Positions 23,541-32,538 are shown, counted from the stretch's first letter. The stretch: 48,420 bases of DNA from UBA668 sp041178405 (GCA_041178405.1 JBEGVK010000020.1:1-48420), one strand, 5' to 3'. Translations and numbers: made by a program. The notes: generated from the letters alone by a model not told the origin.

Positions 23541-24659
23541 ATGCCGTCTGTCGGCGCGTACCTCATGGTGGGGGCGGTGGCCGCCGCCGTCACGTTCCTG
23601 GCCACGCCGGTGGTCATCCGCGTGGCGACGTGGCGCGGGTGGGTGGTCGAGCCCGACTCGAGACGAGTGCACACCGTCGCCACTCCCGATGTCGGCGGCA
23701 TTGCCATGTTCGCCGGGTTCGTGGCGGCGTTCGTGACGGCGTGGGCGCTGTCCGGATTCGACGACCTCTTCGCCAGCAACAGCGAGCCGGTCGGCGTGCT
23801 GATCGCCGCCGCGCTGATGTTCGTTGTCGGATTCGTCGACGACGTCCGCGAGATCTCGGCGCCGGCGAAGGTGGTCGGCACCGTGGTGGTGGCCGTCGTG
23901 CTCGTCTACTTCGGCGTCACGATGTTCTACTTCCGCGTGCCGTTCCTCGATGTGTTCCTGCTCAGCAACGACTGGGTGCCGCTCATCACGGTGATCTGGC
24001 TGCTGGGCATGACGAATGCGATCAACCTCATCGACGGCCTCGACGGCCTGGCGGCAGGCATCGTCGCGATCGGCGCAGGCGCGTTCTTCCTCTACAGCCA
24101 GCGGCTTGCCGACCCCGGCATCGGTGCGCTCACGGTGCCGAACCTCGGGCCGCTCGTCGCCATCATCACAGTCGGCATCTGCCTTGGCTTCCTACCCCAC
24201 AACTTCAACCCTGCGAAGGTGTTCATGGGCGACGGTGGGGCATTGCTGCTCGGACTCCTCATGGCAGTCAGCACCTCGGTAGTCGGGGGACGAGCCGACC
24301 CCGATACGCAGCGATTTGTCGGGCAGACCTATTTCTTCCTCGCGCCGCTGTTCATCCCGCTGTTCATCCTCGGCGTGCCGATCCTCGACACGCTGTTCGC
24401 GATCGTGCGCCGTGCCGCGCGGCGACAGGGGGTCGCGTCGGCTGACAAGGGACACCTGCATCACCGCCTGATGGAGATGGGCCACGGCCAGCGGCGCAGC
24501 GTGCTGATCCTGTGGGGCTGGACGGGCCTGCTGTCGGCGTTCGTGCTGTACCCCGTGTACACCGGCAGTGGGTCGAGCTATGTGCCGATCGGGGCAGCGA
24601 TGCTCGGGCTGCTGCTCTATACGGTGCTGCATCCGCAGATCCGCCGGCGACGCACCTGA
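23541..24659 (+). CDS. wecA: WecA/TagO-type undecaprenyl-phosphate sugar-1-phosphate transferase
   Basis: This integral membrane enzyme of the MraY/WecA family has 372 residues and about ten hydrophobic helices. It transfers a UDP-sugar phosphate, probably GlcNAc-1-phosphate, to a polyprenyl phosphate and so starts synthesis of a cell-wall glycan linker. Visible signatures are VGFVDDVREI (double Asp), NLIDGLDGLAAG, FMGDGGALLLG and, near the C-terminus, HLHHRLMEMGHGQR. The HxHHR-type loop is typical of WecA, not MraY. In mycobacteria the equivalent gene sits at the same place just before the atp operon and starts arabinogalactan synthesis. Confidence 0.9.
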   Translation: MPSVGAYLMVGAVAAAVTFLATPVVIRVATWRGWVVEPDSRRVHTVATPDVGGIAMFAGFVAAFVTAWALSGFDDLFASNSEPVGVLIAAALMFVVGFVDDVREISAPAKVVGTVVVAVVLVYFGVTMFYFRVPFLDVFLLSNDWVPLITVIWLLGMTNAINLIDGLDGLAAGIVAIGAGAFFLYSQRLADPGIGALTVPNLGPLVAIITVGICLGFLPHNFNPAKVFMGDGGALLLGLLMAVSTSVVGGRADPDTQRFVGQTYFFLAPLFIPLFILGVPILDTLFAIVRRAARRQGVASADKGHLHHRLMEMGHGQRRSVLILWGWTGLLSAFVLYPVYTGSGSSYVPIGAAMLGLLLYTVLHPQIRRRRT

Positions 24660-24688
24660 CCGGAACGACGACGGCCCGGCCCTGCCCG

Positions 24689-24718
24689 TTTGGCGCACTG
24701 GTGGCGATCGGCTAGTTT
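24689..24718 (+). promoter_or_regulatory. Promoter of the atp operon
   Basis: TTGGCG (24689-24694) and TAGTTT (24713-24718) are 18 bases apart. The start would be near 24725, with a leader of about 30 bases before the first gene. Confidence 0.45.
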
Positions 24719-24755
24719 GTTCCTGCGTTCACAAAGTCGCTGCCGATGGCAGCGC

Positions 24756-25106
24756 ATGTCTTCTTCTCGCCCAACCACCGTGACACTCGACCCGATCCGG
24801 CGCATCGTGGCGCCTTCGACACCTGCCTCGGGCCAGACCCTCGGCCGCGGCGTCGACTTCGCGCTGGTGATCTTCGTGTTCTTCGGCATCGGCGCCCTCG
24901 TCGACCGCTGGCTCGGCACATGGCCCGGCGTGGCCATCGGCCTGGTGCTCTTCTCGGTCGTCGGCCAGTTCGTGTCGATGTACTACCGCTACAAGGCCGA
25001 GATGGAGGTGCACGAGGCCGAGCGCCGTGCCCGCCAAGCGGCCTCAGCGCAGCGCCAGCCGTCACCCGACGCCGCACCGCCTGCATCCGGGAGCGCCAGG
25101 GCATGA
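24756..25106 (+). CDS. AtpZ/AtpI-family small membrane protein
   Basis: This 116-residue protein has two transmembrane helices (about 34-50 and 57-78, joined by DRWLGTWPG) and a charged Ala/Arg/Glu/Pro-rich C-terminal tail of about 38 residues. Short two-helix proteins of this type (AtpZ) precede the ATP synthase genes in many bacteria and are implicated in assembly, or in Mg2+/Ca2+ handling in some species. The ATG at 24756 gives a compact N-terminus; the frame is open further upstream. Its stop overlaps the next start in ATGA (25103-25106). Confidence 0.78.
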   Translation: MSSSRPTTVTLDPIRRIVAPSTPASGQTLGRGVDFALVIFVFFGIGALVDRWLGTWPGVAIGLVLFSVVGQFVSMYYRYKAEMEVHEAERRARQAASAQRQPSPDAAPPASGSARA

Positions 25107-25552
25107 GTCCGTCGGCCGACCCGGTGATCTCGATGGGCCCCGTTGCGGGCCCGGCCCCCGAGGTCGGCGTCAGCAAGGACATGGTGCGCCGCGGTCTCAT
25201 GGCGGCACCCCTGCTGGTGGCCGTGTGCGCCGTCATCTGGGGCGGCGACGGGGCGCTCAGCGCCCTCTACGGCATCGCCGTCGTGCTGGTGAACTTCACG
25301 TTGGCCGCCGGCATCGTCGCCACCACTGCCAGGATCAGCCTCGGGCTGATGATGGGAGCCGTCCTCGTCGGCTATCTGGTGCGCCTCGGGCTGATCTTCC
25401 TCGCCGTGCTCCTGGTGCGCGATGCGGGGTGGATTTCACTCGCGGCCCTCGGAGCGACCATCATCGTGACGCACCTCGGGCTCTTGCTCTGGGAACTCAA
25501 GTACGTTGCCATCTCTCTCGCCCACCCGGGTCTCAAGCCCGCCCGACAGTAA
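25103..25552 (+). CDS. atpI: ATP synthase subunit I-like membrane protein
   Basis: The protein of 149 residues has four predicted transmembrane helices after a hydrophilic start of about 30 residues. It resembles AtpI proteins, which help assemble the c-ring. It overlaps the upstream gene by 4 bases and precedes atpB by 27 bases, so it is the second gene of the operon. Sequence conservation in this family is low, so the assignment rests on size, topology and position. Confidence 0.75.
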   Translation: MSPSADPVISMGPVAGPAPEVGVSKDMVRRGLMAAPLLVAVCAVIWGGDGALSALYGIAVVLVNFTLAAGIVATTARISLGLMMGAVLVGYLVRLGLIFLAVLLVRDAGWISLAALGATIIVTHLGLLLWELKYVAISLAHPGLKPARQ

Positions 25553-25579
25553 CGACCGACAGGAACCACAGGACCCACC

Positions 25580-26347
25580 GTGATCGCCGAATCCTTCTCG
25601 TTCCCAGAGATCAACGCCATCCTCCGATGGGCTGACTTCTTCCCGACGTTCAACAAGATCGCGTTGATCGCCGTAGCAGCAGCCCTGATCGGTTCGGTCG
25701 TGTTCCTGCTCGCCGGCAACAAGGACCCACTGAAGGCGCCGCGGGGTGTGCGCAACCTCGCCGAGACCACCGTCGAGTTCGTCGAGAACGGCATCGTGAT
25801 GCAGACCATGGGCAAGGACGGCCTCGGCTGGACGCCGTTCCTGCTGAGCCTGTTCATCTTCATCTACCTCTGCAACGTGCCGGGCATCATCCCGATCCTG
25901 CAGATGCCGGCTACGGCCCGCATGGCCATCCCGATGTTCCTCGCCCTGCTCGTGTGGGTCGTCTACAACGGCGTCGGCCTCAAGCACCAGGGCTTCAAGT
26001 ACATCGCCAACACGCTGTGGCCTCCCGGCGTGCCCGTGGCGCTGAAGCCACTCGTGGGCGTCATCGAGTTCATCTCGAACATCATCGTGCGCCCGTTCTC
26101 GCTGACGGTGCGACTCTTCGCCAACATGCTCGCCGGCCACATCCTGCTCGTGACCTTCGCCCTGCTCACCAATTCGCTGGTCACCGCCGAGACGAAGGTG
26201 TTCCTGCTGAAGCCGATGGCGATCCTGCCCATGTTCATGCTGGTGTTCCTCACCGCATTCGAGGTGCTGGTCGCCTTCCTGCAGGCCTACATCTTCACGA
26301 TCCTCACCGCCGTCTACATCGCCGGTGCGGCGCATCCCGAGCACTGA
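25580..26347 (+). CDS. atpB: ATP synthase Fo subunit a
   Basis: Subunit a forms the two proton half-channels against the c-ring. It has 255 residues and is rich in membrane helices. The essential arginine is R178 in RPFSLTVRLFANMLAGH. KPLVGVIEFISNIIVRPFS is the usual amphipathic helix before it. It starts at the GTG at 25580. Confidence 0.96.
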   Translation: MIAESFSFPEINAILRWADFFPTFNKIALIAVAAALIGSVVFLLAGNKDPLKAPRGVRNLAETTVEFVENGIVMQTMGKDGLGWTPFLLSLFIFIYLCNVPGIIPILQMPATARMAIPMFLALLVWVVYNGVGLKHQGFKYIANTLWPPGVPVALKPLVGVIEFISNIIVRPFSLTVRLFANMLAGHILLVTFALLTNSLVTAETKVFLLKPMAILPMFMLVFLTAFEVLVAFLQAYIFTILTAVYIAGAAHPEH

Positions 26348-26404
26348 CCGTCCTCTTCCCCGATCTCCACCTACCCAGAACACTCACAGGAGCAACACAC
26401 CATC

Positions 26405-26671
26405 ATGGAAGCATTCGCGATTCTCGCTGCTGAGCTCACCGGCGACGAGGCCAAGGCCGCAGCGGCCGCGGGCTCGGCCGGCTTCGCCTACGGCCTTGCG
26501 GCCATCGGCCCGGGCATCGGCATCGGCTACCTCGTCGGCAAGTCGGTCGAGGCGATGGCCCGCCAGCCCGAGGCCGCCGGCATGGTGCGCACCACCATGT
26601 TCCTCGGCATCGCCTTCACCGAGGCCCTCGCCCTCATCGGCTTCGTGGTCTTCATCCTCATCGGCCTCTGA
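26405..26671 (+). CDS. atpE: ATP synthase Fo subunit c
   Basis: This 88-residue hairpin protein forms the rotating c-ring. The first helix has the glycine motif (GPGIGIG, about 35-41), the loop reads ARQPE (52-56), and the proton-carrying glutamate is E73 in FTEALALIG. The residue after E73 is Ala, not Ser/Thr, which fits H+ rather than Na+ coupling. An AGGAG-type ribosome binding site lies in the 57-base gap after atpB; a strong site is expected for the most abundant subunit. Confidence 0.97.
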   Translation: MEAFAILAAELTGDEAKAAAAAGSAGFAYGLAAIGPGIGIGYLVGKSVEAMARQPEAAGMVRTTMFLGIAFTEALALIGFVVFILIGL

Positions 26672-26723
26672 GCCGACCGACCACTGACCATTCCCATCGA
26701 CGTCCCACCGACAAGGAGTTGAC

Positions 26724-27302
26724 GTGCTGAGTGCCGTCGTGCACCTTCAGGGATCCACGGTTGTCCTCGACCTCGTCCCCGCTGCAGAGAGCAGCGAGGG
26801 CGGTGTCGAGATCAAGCCTGGTCCCGGGCCCATCGTCCCAGAGGCCAAAGAGCTCTACTGGGGTGCCGGCTCGTTCATCGTGTTTGCGCTGCTGATGCGC
26901 TTCTTCCTCTACCCGAGGCTGAAGAAGGGCATGGATGCCCGCTACCAGAGCATCCGCGGCGCCCACGAGGCAGCCGATGCCGAGCGCGCGGGCGCTCGTG
27001 CCGAGGTCGCTGACTACGAGGCGCAGGTGGCGTCGATCAGGGCCGAGGCGGCGAGAACGGTAGAGGCCGCCCGCGCCACGCTCGAGCGCGAGCGCGCTGC
27101 AACGCTGGCCGAGGTGAACGCCCGTATCGCCGAGAAGCGGTCAGCGTCGAACGCCCAGGCCGAGGCTGCTCGCGCTGCGGTGCGCGACCAGATCGCAGCC
27201 GCCGTGGGCGACGTTGCTGGCAAGGCGGGCGAGCTGGCCACCGGCAGGGCGCCGAGCGCAGCGGTGGTCGCCAAGGTCGTGTCGGAGGTGATGGCGCGAT
27301 GA
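26724..27302 (+). CDS. atpF: ATP synthase Fo subunit b (first copy)
   Basis: This is the stator stalk protein of 192 residues. About 45 residues precede the membrane helix (about 47-65, AGSFIVFALLMRFFLYP); this is a longer extracytoplasmic head than in E. coli b. A long charged Ala/Arg/Glu coiled coil follows. The GTG start has AAGGAG 5 bases upstream. The stop overlaps the start of a second b-type gene by 4 bases, so the stalk is probably a b/b' heterodimer. Confidence 0.9.
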   Translation: MLSAVVHLQGSTVVLDLVPAAESSEGGVEIKPGPGPIVPEAKELYWGAGSFIVFALLMRFFLYPRLKKGMDARYQSIRGAHEAADAERAGARAEVADYEAQVASIRAEAARTVEAARATLERERAATLAEVNARIAEKRSASNAQAEAARAAVRDQIAAAVGDVAGKAGELATGRAPSAAVVAKVVSEVMAR

Positions 27303-27871
27303 GTGCTCTGGGAATCGCCATCGGCCTCCGCATCGCCGCAGAGGGCAAGCCCGACGCCAACGGCGAACTGGTGACCAGCCATCCGCTGCTCCCGGAGTCG
27401 GCCGAGATCATCTACGGCGGCATTGCGTCGCTGCTCATCTTCTGGGCCATCTACAAGTTCGGCGGCCCGGCCATCAAGAAGGGCATGGCCGCCCGCACCG
27501 AGCGCATCCAGCGCGAACTCGACGCAGCAGCAGCCGACCGTTCGGCGGCGGCCACCGAGGCAGCGCAGATCCGCGCGGCCAAGGGCGACATCGACGGTGA
27601 GCGCCGGCGCATCATGGCCGAGGCGGAGCAGCAGGCAGCCGCCGTGCTCACCGACGGCCGTGCCAGGCTCGCTGCCGAGGTTGCCGATCTCGAGTCGCGT
27701 GCTGACGCCGAGATCGCCGCCGCCGGTGCCCGTGTCGGCGACGAACTGCGGGCTGAGATCGCCCGCCTCTCGATCGCCGCCGTCGACCACATCGTCACCG
27801 GCTCGCTCGATGACGCAACGCACCAGGAGCTCATCGAGGGCTTCATCTCACGAGTGGGGGCCGCACGATGA
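27299..27871 (+). CDS. atpF: ATP synthase Fo subunit b' (second b-type subunit)
   Basis: This 190-residue paralogue of subunit b has one membrane helix (about 36-56, IIYGGIASLLIFWAIYKFGG), a coiled coil of about 100 residues, and an end that reads like the dimerised b tail. Two separate b-type genes are found in cyanobacteria and alphaproteobacteria. In mycobacteria the second b-type segment is fused to delta. Here it is unfused but overlaps atpH by 4 bases (ATGA at 27868-27871). Confidence 0.88.
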   Translation: MSALGIAIGLRIAAEGKPDANGELVTSHPLLPESAEIIYGGIASLLIFWAIYKFGGPAIKKGMAARTERIQRELDAAAADRSAAATEAAQIRAAKGDIDGERRRIMAEAEQQAAAVLTDGRARLAAEVADLESRADAEIAAAGARVGDELRAEIARLSIAAVDHIVTGSLDDATHQELIEGFISRVGAAR

Positions 27872-28395
27872 GCGACGACCGCATCGAAGGCTACGCACGG
27901 GGGCTCTTCGAGATTGCCCGTGCAGAGGGCAGCATCGGCGCCGTCGAGGACGAGCTCTACCGCTTTGCACGCAGCTTCGAAAGCAGCGACGCCCTGCGTT
28001 CCGCCCTCACCGACGAGCAGATTCCTGCTGCCAAGCGGCTTGCCATCGTGGAGGACCTGCTCGGTGGCAAGGCGACGCCGACGTCGACGCAGCTCATCAG
28101 CATGGTGGTCGGTGCCGGCCGCGGCCGCGACCTGCCCGCCATCATCGATCGGCTCGTGGCCCGGGCCAGCAGCGCCCAGCAGCTCGAGCTGGCCGAGGTG
28201 CGGAGCGCGAAGCCACTGACCGCCGACCAGCAGACCAGGCTCGCCGCAGCACTGGCGAAGGCCACCGGTAAGCAGGTCAACCTGAAGTGCGTGGTCGATG
28301 CGTCGGTCATCGGCGGCGTCGTGGCCACCGTGGGCGACACCGTCATCGACGGCACTGTCCGCACCCGAATCGACCAGTTGAAGTCCCGCCTCTAG
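27868..28395 (+). CDS. atpH: ATP synthase F1 subunit delta
   Basis: Delta ties the stator stalk to the top of the alpha3beta3 head. It has 175 residues, normal for the unfused type. The N-terminal helical bundle starts EGYARGLFEIARAEG. The C-terminal part carries VVDASVIGGVVATVGDTVIDGTV, the family's most conserved stretch. Translation is coupled to the second b subunit by a 4-base overlap. atpA starts 14 bases after its stop. Confidence 0.95.
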   Translation: MSDDRIEGYARGLFEIARAEGSIGAVEDELYRFARSFESSDALRSALTDEQIPAAKRLAIVEDLLGGKATPTSTQLISMVVGAGRGRDLPAIIDRLVARASSAQQLELAEVRSAKPLTADQQTRLAAALAKATGKQVNLKCVVDASVIGGVVATVGDTVIDGTVRTRIDQLKSRL

Positions 28396-28409
28396 GAGCA
28401 GAAGAGAAC

Positions 28410-30002
28410 ATGGCTGAACTCACGTTGAGCGCCAGCGACATTGCGTCGGCGCTGAAGAAGAACCTCGAGGGCTTCTCGCCCTCGGTCGAGGCGAAGACGG
28501 TCGGACGCGTCACTGAGGTGGGCGATGGCATCGCCCGCGTCAGCGGCCTTCCCGACTGCGCCGTCAACGAGCTGCTCGAGTTCGAGGACGGCACCACCGG
28601 CCTCGCGCTCAACCTCGAGGAGGACGGCATCGGCGCCGTGGTGCTCGGCAATGCCGACTCCATCGAGGAAGGCCAGACCGTCAAGGCAACCGGCCGCATC
28701 CTCTCGGTGCCGGTCGGCGACGCTCTGCTCGGACGCGTCGTCAACGCACTCGGACAGCCGATCGACGGCAAGGGCGACCTCATCGGCGGCATCCAGCGCC
28801 GCGTCGAGATCCAGGCCCCCGGCATCCTCGGCCGCAAGCCGGTGCACGAGCCGCTGCAGACCGGCATCAAGGCGATCGACGCCATGACTCCGATCGGCCG
28901 CGGCCAGCGCGAGCTCATCATCGGTGACCGCAAGACCGGCAAGACCACCGTGGCGATCGACACGATCATCAACCAGCGCGGCCTCGGCGTGAAGTGCATC
29001 TACGTCGCCATCGGCCAGAAGGGCTCAACCGTCGCGCAGACCGTCGAGGTGCTCCGCCAGTACGGCGCACTCGAGTACACGGTGGTGGTTGCGGCCCCCG
29101 CCTCCGACCCGGCCCCCTTCAAGTACCTCGCCCCCTATGCAGGCTGCGCCGTCGGCCAGCACTGGATGGAGAACGGCGAGCATGCACTTGTCGTGTACGA
29201 CGACCTCTCCAAGCAGGCCGAGGCGTACCGTCAGATGTCGCTGCTGCTGCGCCGCCCGCCCGGCCGCGAGGCATATCCCGGCGACGTGTTCTACCTGCAC
29301 AGCCGTCTGCTCGAGCGTGCCGCCAAGCTGTCCGACGAGCGTGGCGCGGGCTCGCTGACGGCGTTGCCCGTCATCGAGACCAAGGCGGGCGACGTCTCGG
29401 CGTACATCCCGACGAACGTCATCTCCATCACTGACGGCCAGGTGTTCCTCCAGGACAACCTGTTCAAGTCGGGCGTGCGCCCGGCAGTCGACGTGGGCAT
29501 CTCGGTGAGCCGCGTCGGCGGCGCTGCGCAGATCAAGTCGATGAAGGCGGTGGCCGGCACCCTGAAGCTCGATCTCGCCCAGTTCCGCGAGCTCGAGGCA
29601 TTCGCCACCTTCGGCTCAGAGCTCGACGCAGTCTCCAAGGCGCAGCTCGAGCGCGGCTACCGGCTCGTCGAGTTGCTCAAGCAGCCGCTCAACAGCCCCA
29701 TGCCGGTGCAGGAGCAGGTCGTGAGCATCTTCGCCGGCACCCGCGGCTACCTCGACGACATCCCGGTCGAGGACGTGCGCCGATTCGAGGCAGAGCTGCT
29801 CGATCACATGCGGTCGCGTCATGGCGGGCTGCTCGACGCGCTGAAGACGGGTGGCGTTCCCGACGACCTCGCCGCAGCCGTTGCGGCGTTCAAGGCGCAG
29901 TTCGTCGCTGCATCTGCGGCAGCCAAGGCCGCCGATCCGACTGCGACGGGCGCCAGCGAGCTCGGTGACGCTGCCAGCAAGAAGACTCTGGCGACCGAGT
30001 GA
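28410..30002 (+). CDS. atpA: ATP synthase F1 subunit alpha
   Basis: This is the non-catalytic nucleotide-binding subunit of the F1 head, with 530 residues. Walker A is GDRKTGKT (172-179), with the beta-barrel domain before it. AYRQMSLLLRRPPGREAYPGD and SITDGQVFL are strongly conserved. The C-terminal tail after about residue 495 is an Ala/Thr-rich extension. The ATG at 28410 follows an AGGAG-like sequence. A 35-codon frame begins 2 bases after the stop and leads into atpG. Confidence 0.97.
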   Translation: MAELTLSASDIASALKKNLEGFSPSVEAKTVGRVTEVGDGIARVSGLPDCAVNELLEFEDGTTGLALNLEEDGIGAVVLGNADSIEEGQTVKATGRILSVPVGDALLGRVVNALGQPIDGKGDLIGGIQRRVEIQAPGILGRKPVHEPLQTGIKAIDAMTPIGRGQRELIIGDRKTGKTTVAIDTIINQRGLGVKCIYVAIGQKGSTVAQTVEVLRQYGALEYTVVVAAPASDPAPFKYLAPYAGCAVGQHWMENGEHALVVYDDLSKQAEAYRQMSLLLRRPPGREAYPGDVFYLHSRLLERAAKLSDERGAGSLTALPVIETKAGDVSAYIPTNVISITDGQVFLQDNLFKSGVRPAVDVGISVSRVGGAAQIKSMKAVAGTLKLDLAQFRELEAFATFGSELDAVSKAQLERGYRLVELLKQPLNSPMPVQEQVVSIFAGTRGYLDDIPVEDVRRFEAELLDHMRSRHGGLLDALKTGGVPDDLAAAVAAFKAQFVAASAAAKAADPTATGASELGDAASKKTLATE

Positions 30003-30004
30003 CC

Positions 30005-30112
30005 ATGGCGATGCCCGTTCTGTCCGAGCTCGTGCTGCCGACTGCAGCGGTGCGTCCGCTGATGGCTGCTGCGCGTCGCCACAGCGCTGCGGTGAACGGA
30101 GGCGATCGGTAA
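30005..30112 (+). CDS. Possible 35-residue leader/small protein between atpA and atpG
   Basis: An ATG lies 2 bases after the atpA stop. Its frame runs 35 codons and ends in TAATG, where the A and TG form the atpG start. The peptide MAMPVLSELVLPTAAVRPL... is hydrophobic at first and basic later (ARRHS). The last part of the frame contains GGAGG (30098-30102), the atpG ribosome binding site. The arrangement would couple atpG translation to the small frame. It matches no ATP synthase subunit I know. It may be a spacer that stays open by chance. Confidence 0.35.
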   Translation: MAMPVLSELVLPTAAVRPLMAAARRHSAAVNGGDR

Positions 30113-31077
30113 TGGCAGGCGGCCAGGAGCGAATCCTGCGCGGGCGCATCCGCAGCGTGCAGGCAACCAAGAAGATCACCCGGGCGATGGAACTCATCGC
30201 CGCCAGCCGGATCGTGAAGGCCCAGCAGCGCGTCGCCGCGGCCGAGCCCTACAGCGAGTCGATCACCGACGTGGTGAAGGATCTCGCTGCGGCAGGCGGC
30301 TCGTCGCAGTCGCTGCTGCTCGCAAGCCGGCCAGAGGTGCGTACTACCGCCTACGTGGTGATCACTGCCGACCGCGGCCTGTGCGGCGGCTACAACGCCG
30401 GCGTGCAGCGTGCCGCCGAGGGCGAGATCAAGGCCGGCGTGCTGCGTGGCAGCGACTACTCGGTCGTCACGGTCGGCCGCAAGGGGCAGGGCTACTTCCG
30501 CTTCCGCGGCTACAAGATCGCCCAGTCGTTCGGCGGCTTCAGCGACAGCCCGTCCTACGCAGATGCGAAGGCAATCGGCGAGTTCGTCGTCGATGCCTAT
30601 CTGCGCGGCGAGTTCGACCGAGTCGAGCTGGTGTACACACGCTTCATCTCGGCGGGGTCGCAGGAAGTCGTCCAGCGTCCGCTCGTGCCGCTCGACCGCC
30701 AGGTGATCGAGGGTGGCGACGGCAAGACCCTCGATGCCGGCGGCACCCCCGCCGACTACGAGTTCGAGCCCGACCCGACGACCATCCTCGACAGCCTGCT
30801 GCCGCGGTATGTCGAGGCCCGCATCTATGCGGCGCTGCTCAACGCTGCTGCCAGCGAGCACGCATTCCGGCAGCGGGCGATGAAGAGCGCCACCGACAAC
30901 GCCGAGGAACTCATCAAGAACCTCAGCCGCATCATGAACCGCGCCCGCCAGGACAGCATCACCACCGAGATCATGGAGATCGTCGGCGGTGCCGAGGCCC
31001 TGGGCGGCGGCTCCAAGAAGACCATCCACATCGATTTCCTCCCACTCGACGACGCGCCGTCTGCTGCGGCGAACTGA
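30112..31077 (+). CDS. atpG: ATP synthase F1 subunit gamma
   Basis: Gamma is the central rotor shaft. It has 321 residues. The N-terminal helix contains RIRSVQATKKITRAMELIAASR, and the C-terminal helix contains AMKSATDNAEELI and RARQDSITTEIMEIVGGAEAL, both classic. After about residue 205 there is a loop of some 15-20 extra residues (GGDGKTLDAGG...); actinobacterial gamma often carries an insertion near this region. GGAGG lies 9 bases before the ATG. Confidence 0.96.
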   Translation: MAGGQERILRGRIRSVQATKKITRAMELIAASRIVKAQQRVAAAEPYSESITDVVKDLAAAGGSSQSLLLASRPEVRTTAYVVITADRGLCGGYNAGVQRAAEGEIKAGVLRGSDYSVVTVGRKGQGYFRFRGYKIAQSFGGFSDSPSYADAKAIGEFVVDAYLRGEFDRVELVYTRFISAGSQEVVQRPLVPLDRQVIEGGDGKTLDAGGTPADYEFEPDPTTILDSLLPRYVEARIYAALLNAAASEHAFRQRAMKSATDNAEELIKNLSRIMNRARQDSITTEIMEIVGGAEALGGGSKKTIHIDFLPLDDAPSAAAN

Positions 31078-31096
31078 CACACAAGGAAGACATGTC

Positions 31097-32533
31097 ATGA
31101 CCATGACCGAGACAGACCGCAAGGACGGCCGAGTGGTCGGCATCACCGGACCGGTGATCGACGTCGAGTTCCCTCGCGGCGCCCTGCCCGAGATCAACAC
31201 GGCACTCGAGTTCACGGTGACCGTCGACGGCACGGCAGTGAAGGTGCTCGCCGAGGTGGCCCAGCAGCTCGGCGACAGCCGGGTGCGCGCCGTGTGCATG
31301 AAGCCGACCGACGGTCTCACCCGCGGTACGGCGGTGCGCAACACCGGCCACGGTATCCAGGTGCCGGTGGGCGACAAGGTGCTCGGCCACGTGTGGAACG
31401 TGTGGGGCGAGGCGCTCGACGCCGAGCCGGGTTACGCCGACTCGCTCGAGAAGTGGGACATCCACCGCGACGCCCCGGACTTCGACACCCTCGAGCCCCG
31501 GGCGCGCATGTTCGAGACAGGCATCAAGGTCATCGACCTGCTCACGCCATACCTGCAGGGCGGAAAGATCGGCCTGTTCGGCGGCGCCGGTGTGGGCAAG
31601 ACCGTGCTCATCACCGAGATGATCCGCCGCGTGGCGCAGAACCACGGTGGCGTGTCGGTGTTCGCCGGCGTGGGCGAGCGCACCCGTGAGGGCACCGACC
31701 TGCGACTCGAGATGCAGGAATCGGGCGTGTACGAGAAGGCCGCTCTCGTCTTCGGCCAGATGGACGAGCCGCCGGGCGTGCGCCTGCGAGTCGCCCTCTC
31801 GGCACTCACGATGGCCGAGTACTTCCGCGACGTGCAGAACCAGGACGTGCTGCTGTTCGTCGACAACATCTTCCGGTTCGTGCAGGCCGGCTCCGAGGTG
31901 TCGACCCTGCTCGGCCGCATGCCCTCGGCCGTGGGCTACCAGCCCACGCTCGCCGACGAGATGGGCCAGCTGCAGGAGCGCATCACCTCTACCCGCGGTC
32001 GTTCGATCACGTCGCTGCAGGCCGTGTACGTGCCCGCCGACGACTACACCGACCCGGCGCCGTTCACCACCTTCACCCATCTCGACGCCACCACCGAGCT
32101 CAGCCGCCAGGTGGCGGCACTCGGCATCTACCCGGCCGTCGACCCGCTGGCATCGACCTCGACGATCCTCACCCCCGAGGTCGTCGGCCAGCGCCACTAC
32201 GAGGTGGCACGTGGAGTGCAGGAGACGCTCCAGCGCTACAAGGAACTGCAGGACATCATCGCCATCCTCGGCCTCGACGAACTCTCCGACGAGGACCGCC
32301 TCACGGTGTCGCGTGCCCGCAAGATCCAGCGCTTCCTGTCGCAGCCGTTCTACGTGGCCGAGGTCTTCACCGGCGTGAAGGGCGAGACGGTGCCGGTCGC
32401 CGAGACGGTCGAGAGCTTCGACGCCATCCTGCGCGGCGAACTCGACGAGGTTCCCGAGCAGGCGTTCCTCAACGTCGGCGGTGTCGACCAGGTGCTCGCC
32501 AAGGCCAAGTCGCTCGCCGAGCAGGCAGGCTGA
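31097..32533 (+). CDS. atpD: ATP synthase F1 subunit beta
   Basis: This is the catalytic subunit of F1, with 478 residues. Walker A is GGAGVGKT (162-169) and the catalytic glutamate is E194 in GVGERTREG. The DELSDED motif is near the C-terminus (LGLDELSDEDRLT), where it contacts gamma and epsilon. Two in-frame ATGs (31097 and 31103) are possible starts; the first has a GGAAG-like site upstream. Confidence 0.97.
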   Translation: MTMTETDRKDGRVVGITGPVIDVEFPRGALPEINTALEFTVTVDGTAVKVLAEVAQQLGDSRVRAVCMKPTDGLTRGTAVRNTGHGIQVPVGDKVLGHVWNVWGEALDAEPGYADSLEKWDIHRDAPDFDTLEPRARMFETGIKVIDLLTPYLQGGKIGLFGGAGVGKTVLITEMIRRVAQNHGGVSVFAGVGERTREGTDLRLEMQESGVYEKAALVFGQMDEPPGVRLRVALSALTMAEYFRDVQNQDVLLFVDNIFRFVQAGSEVSTLLGRMPSAVGYQPTLADEMGQLQERITSTRGRSITSLQAVYVPADDYTDPAPFTTFTHLDATTELSRQVAALGIYPAVDPLASTSTILTPEVVGQRHYEVARGVQETLQRYKELQDIIAILGLDELSDEDRLTVSRARKIQRFLSQPFYVAEVFTGVKGETVPVAETVESFDAILRGELDEVPEQAFLNVGGVDQVLAKAKSLAEQAG

Positions 32534-32538
32534 CCAAG

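Noticed and set aside
30989..31096. N-terminal extension of atpD into the end of atpG
   Set aside because: F1 beta begins near the ATG at 31097. The extension would overlap atpG in another frame and has no ribosome binding site.
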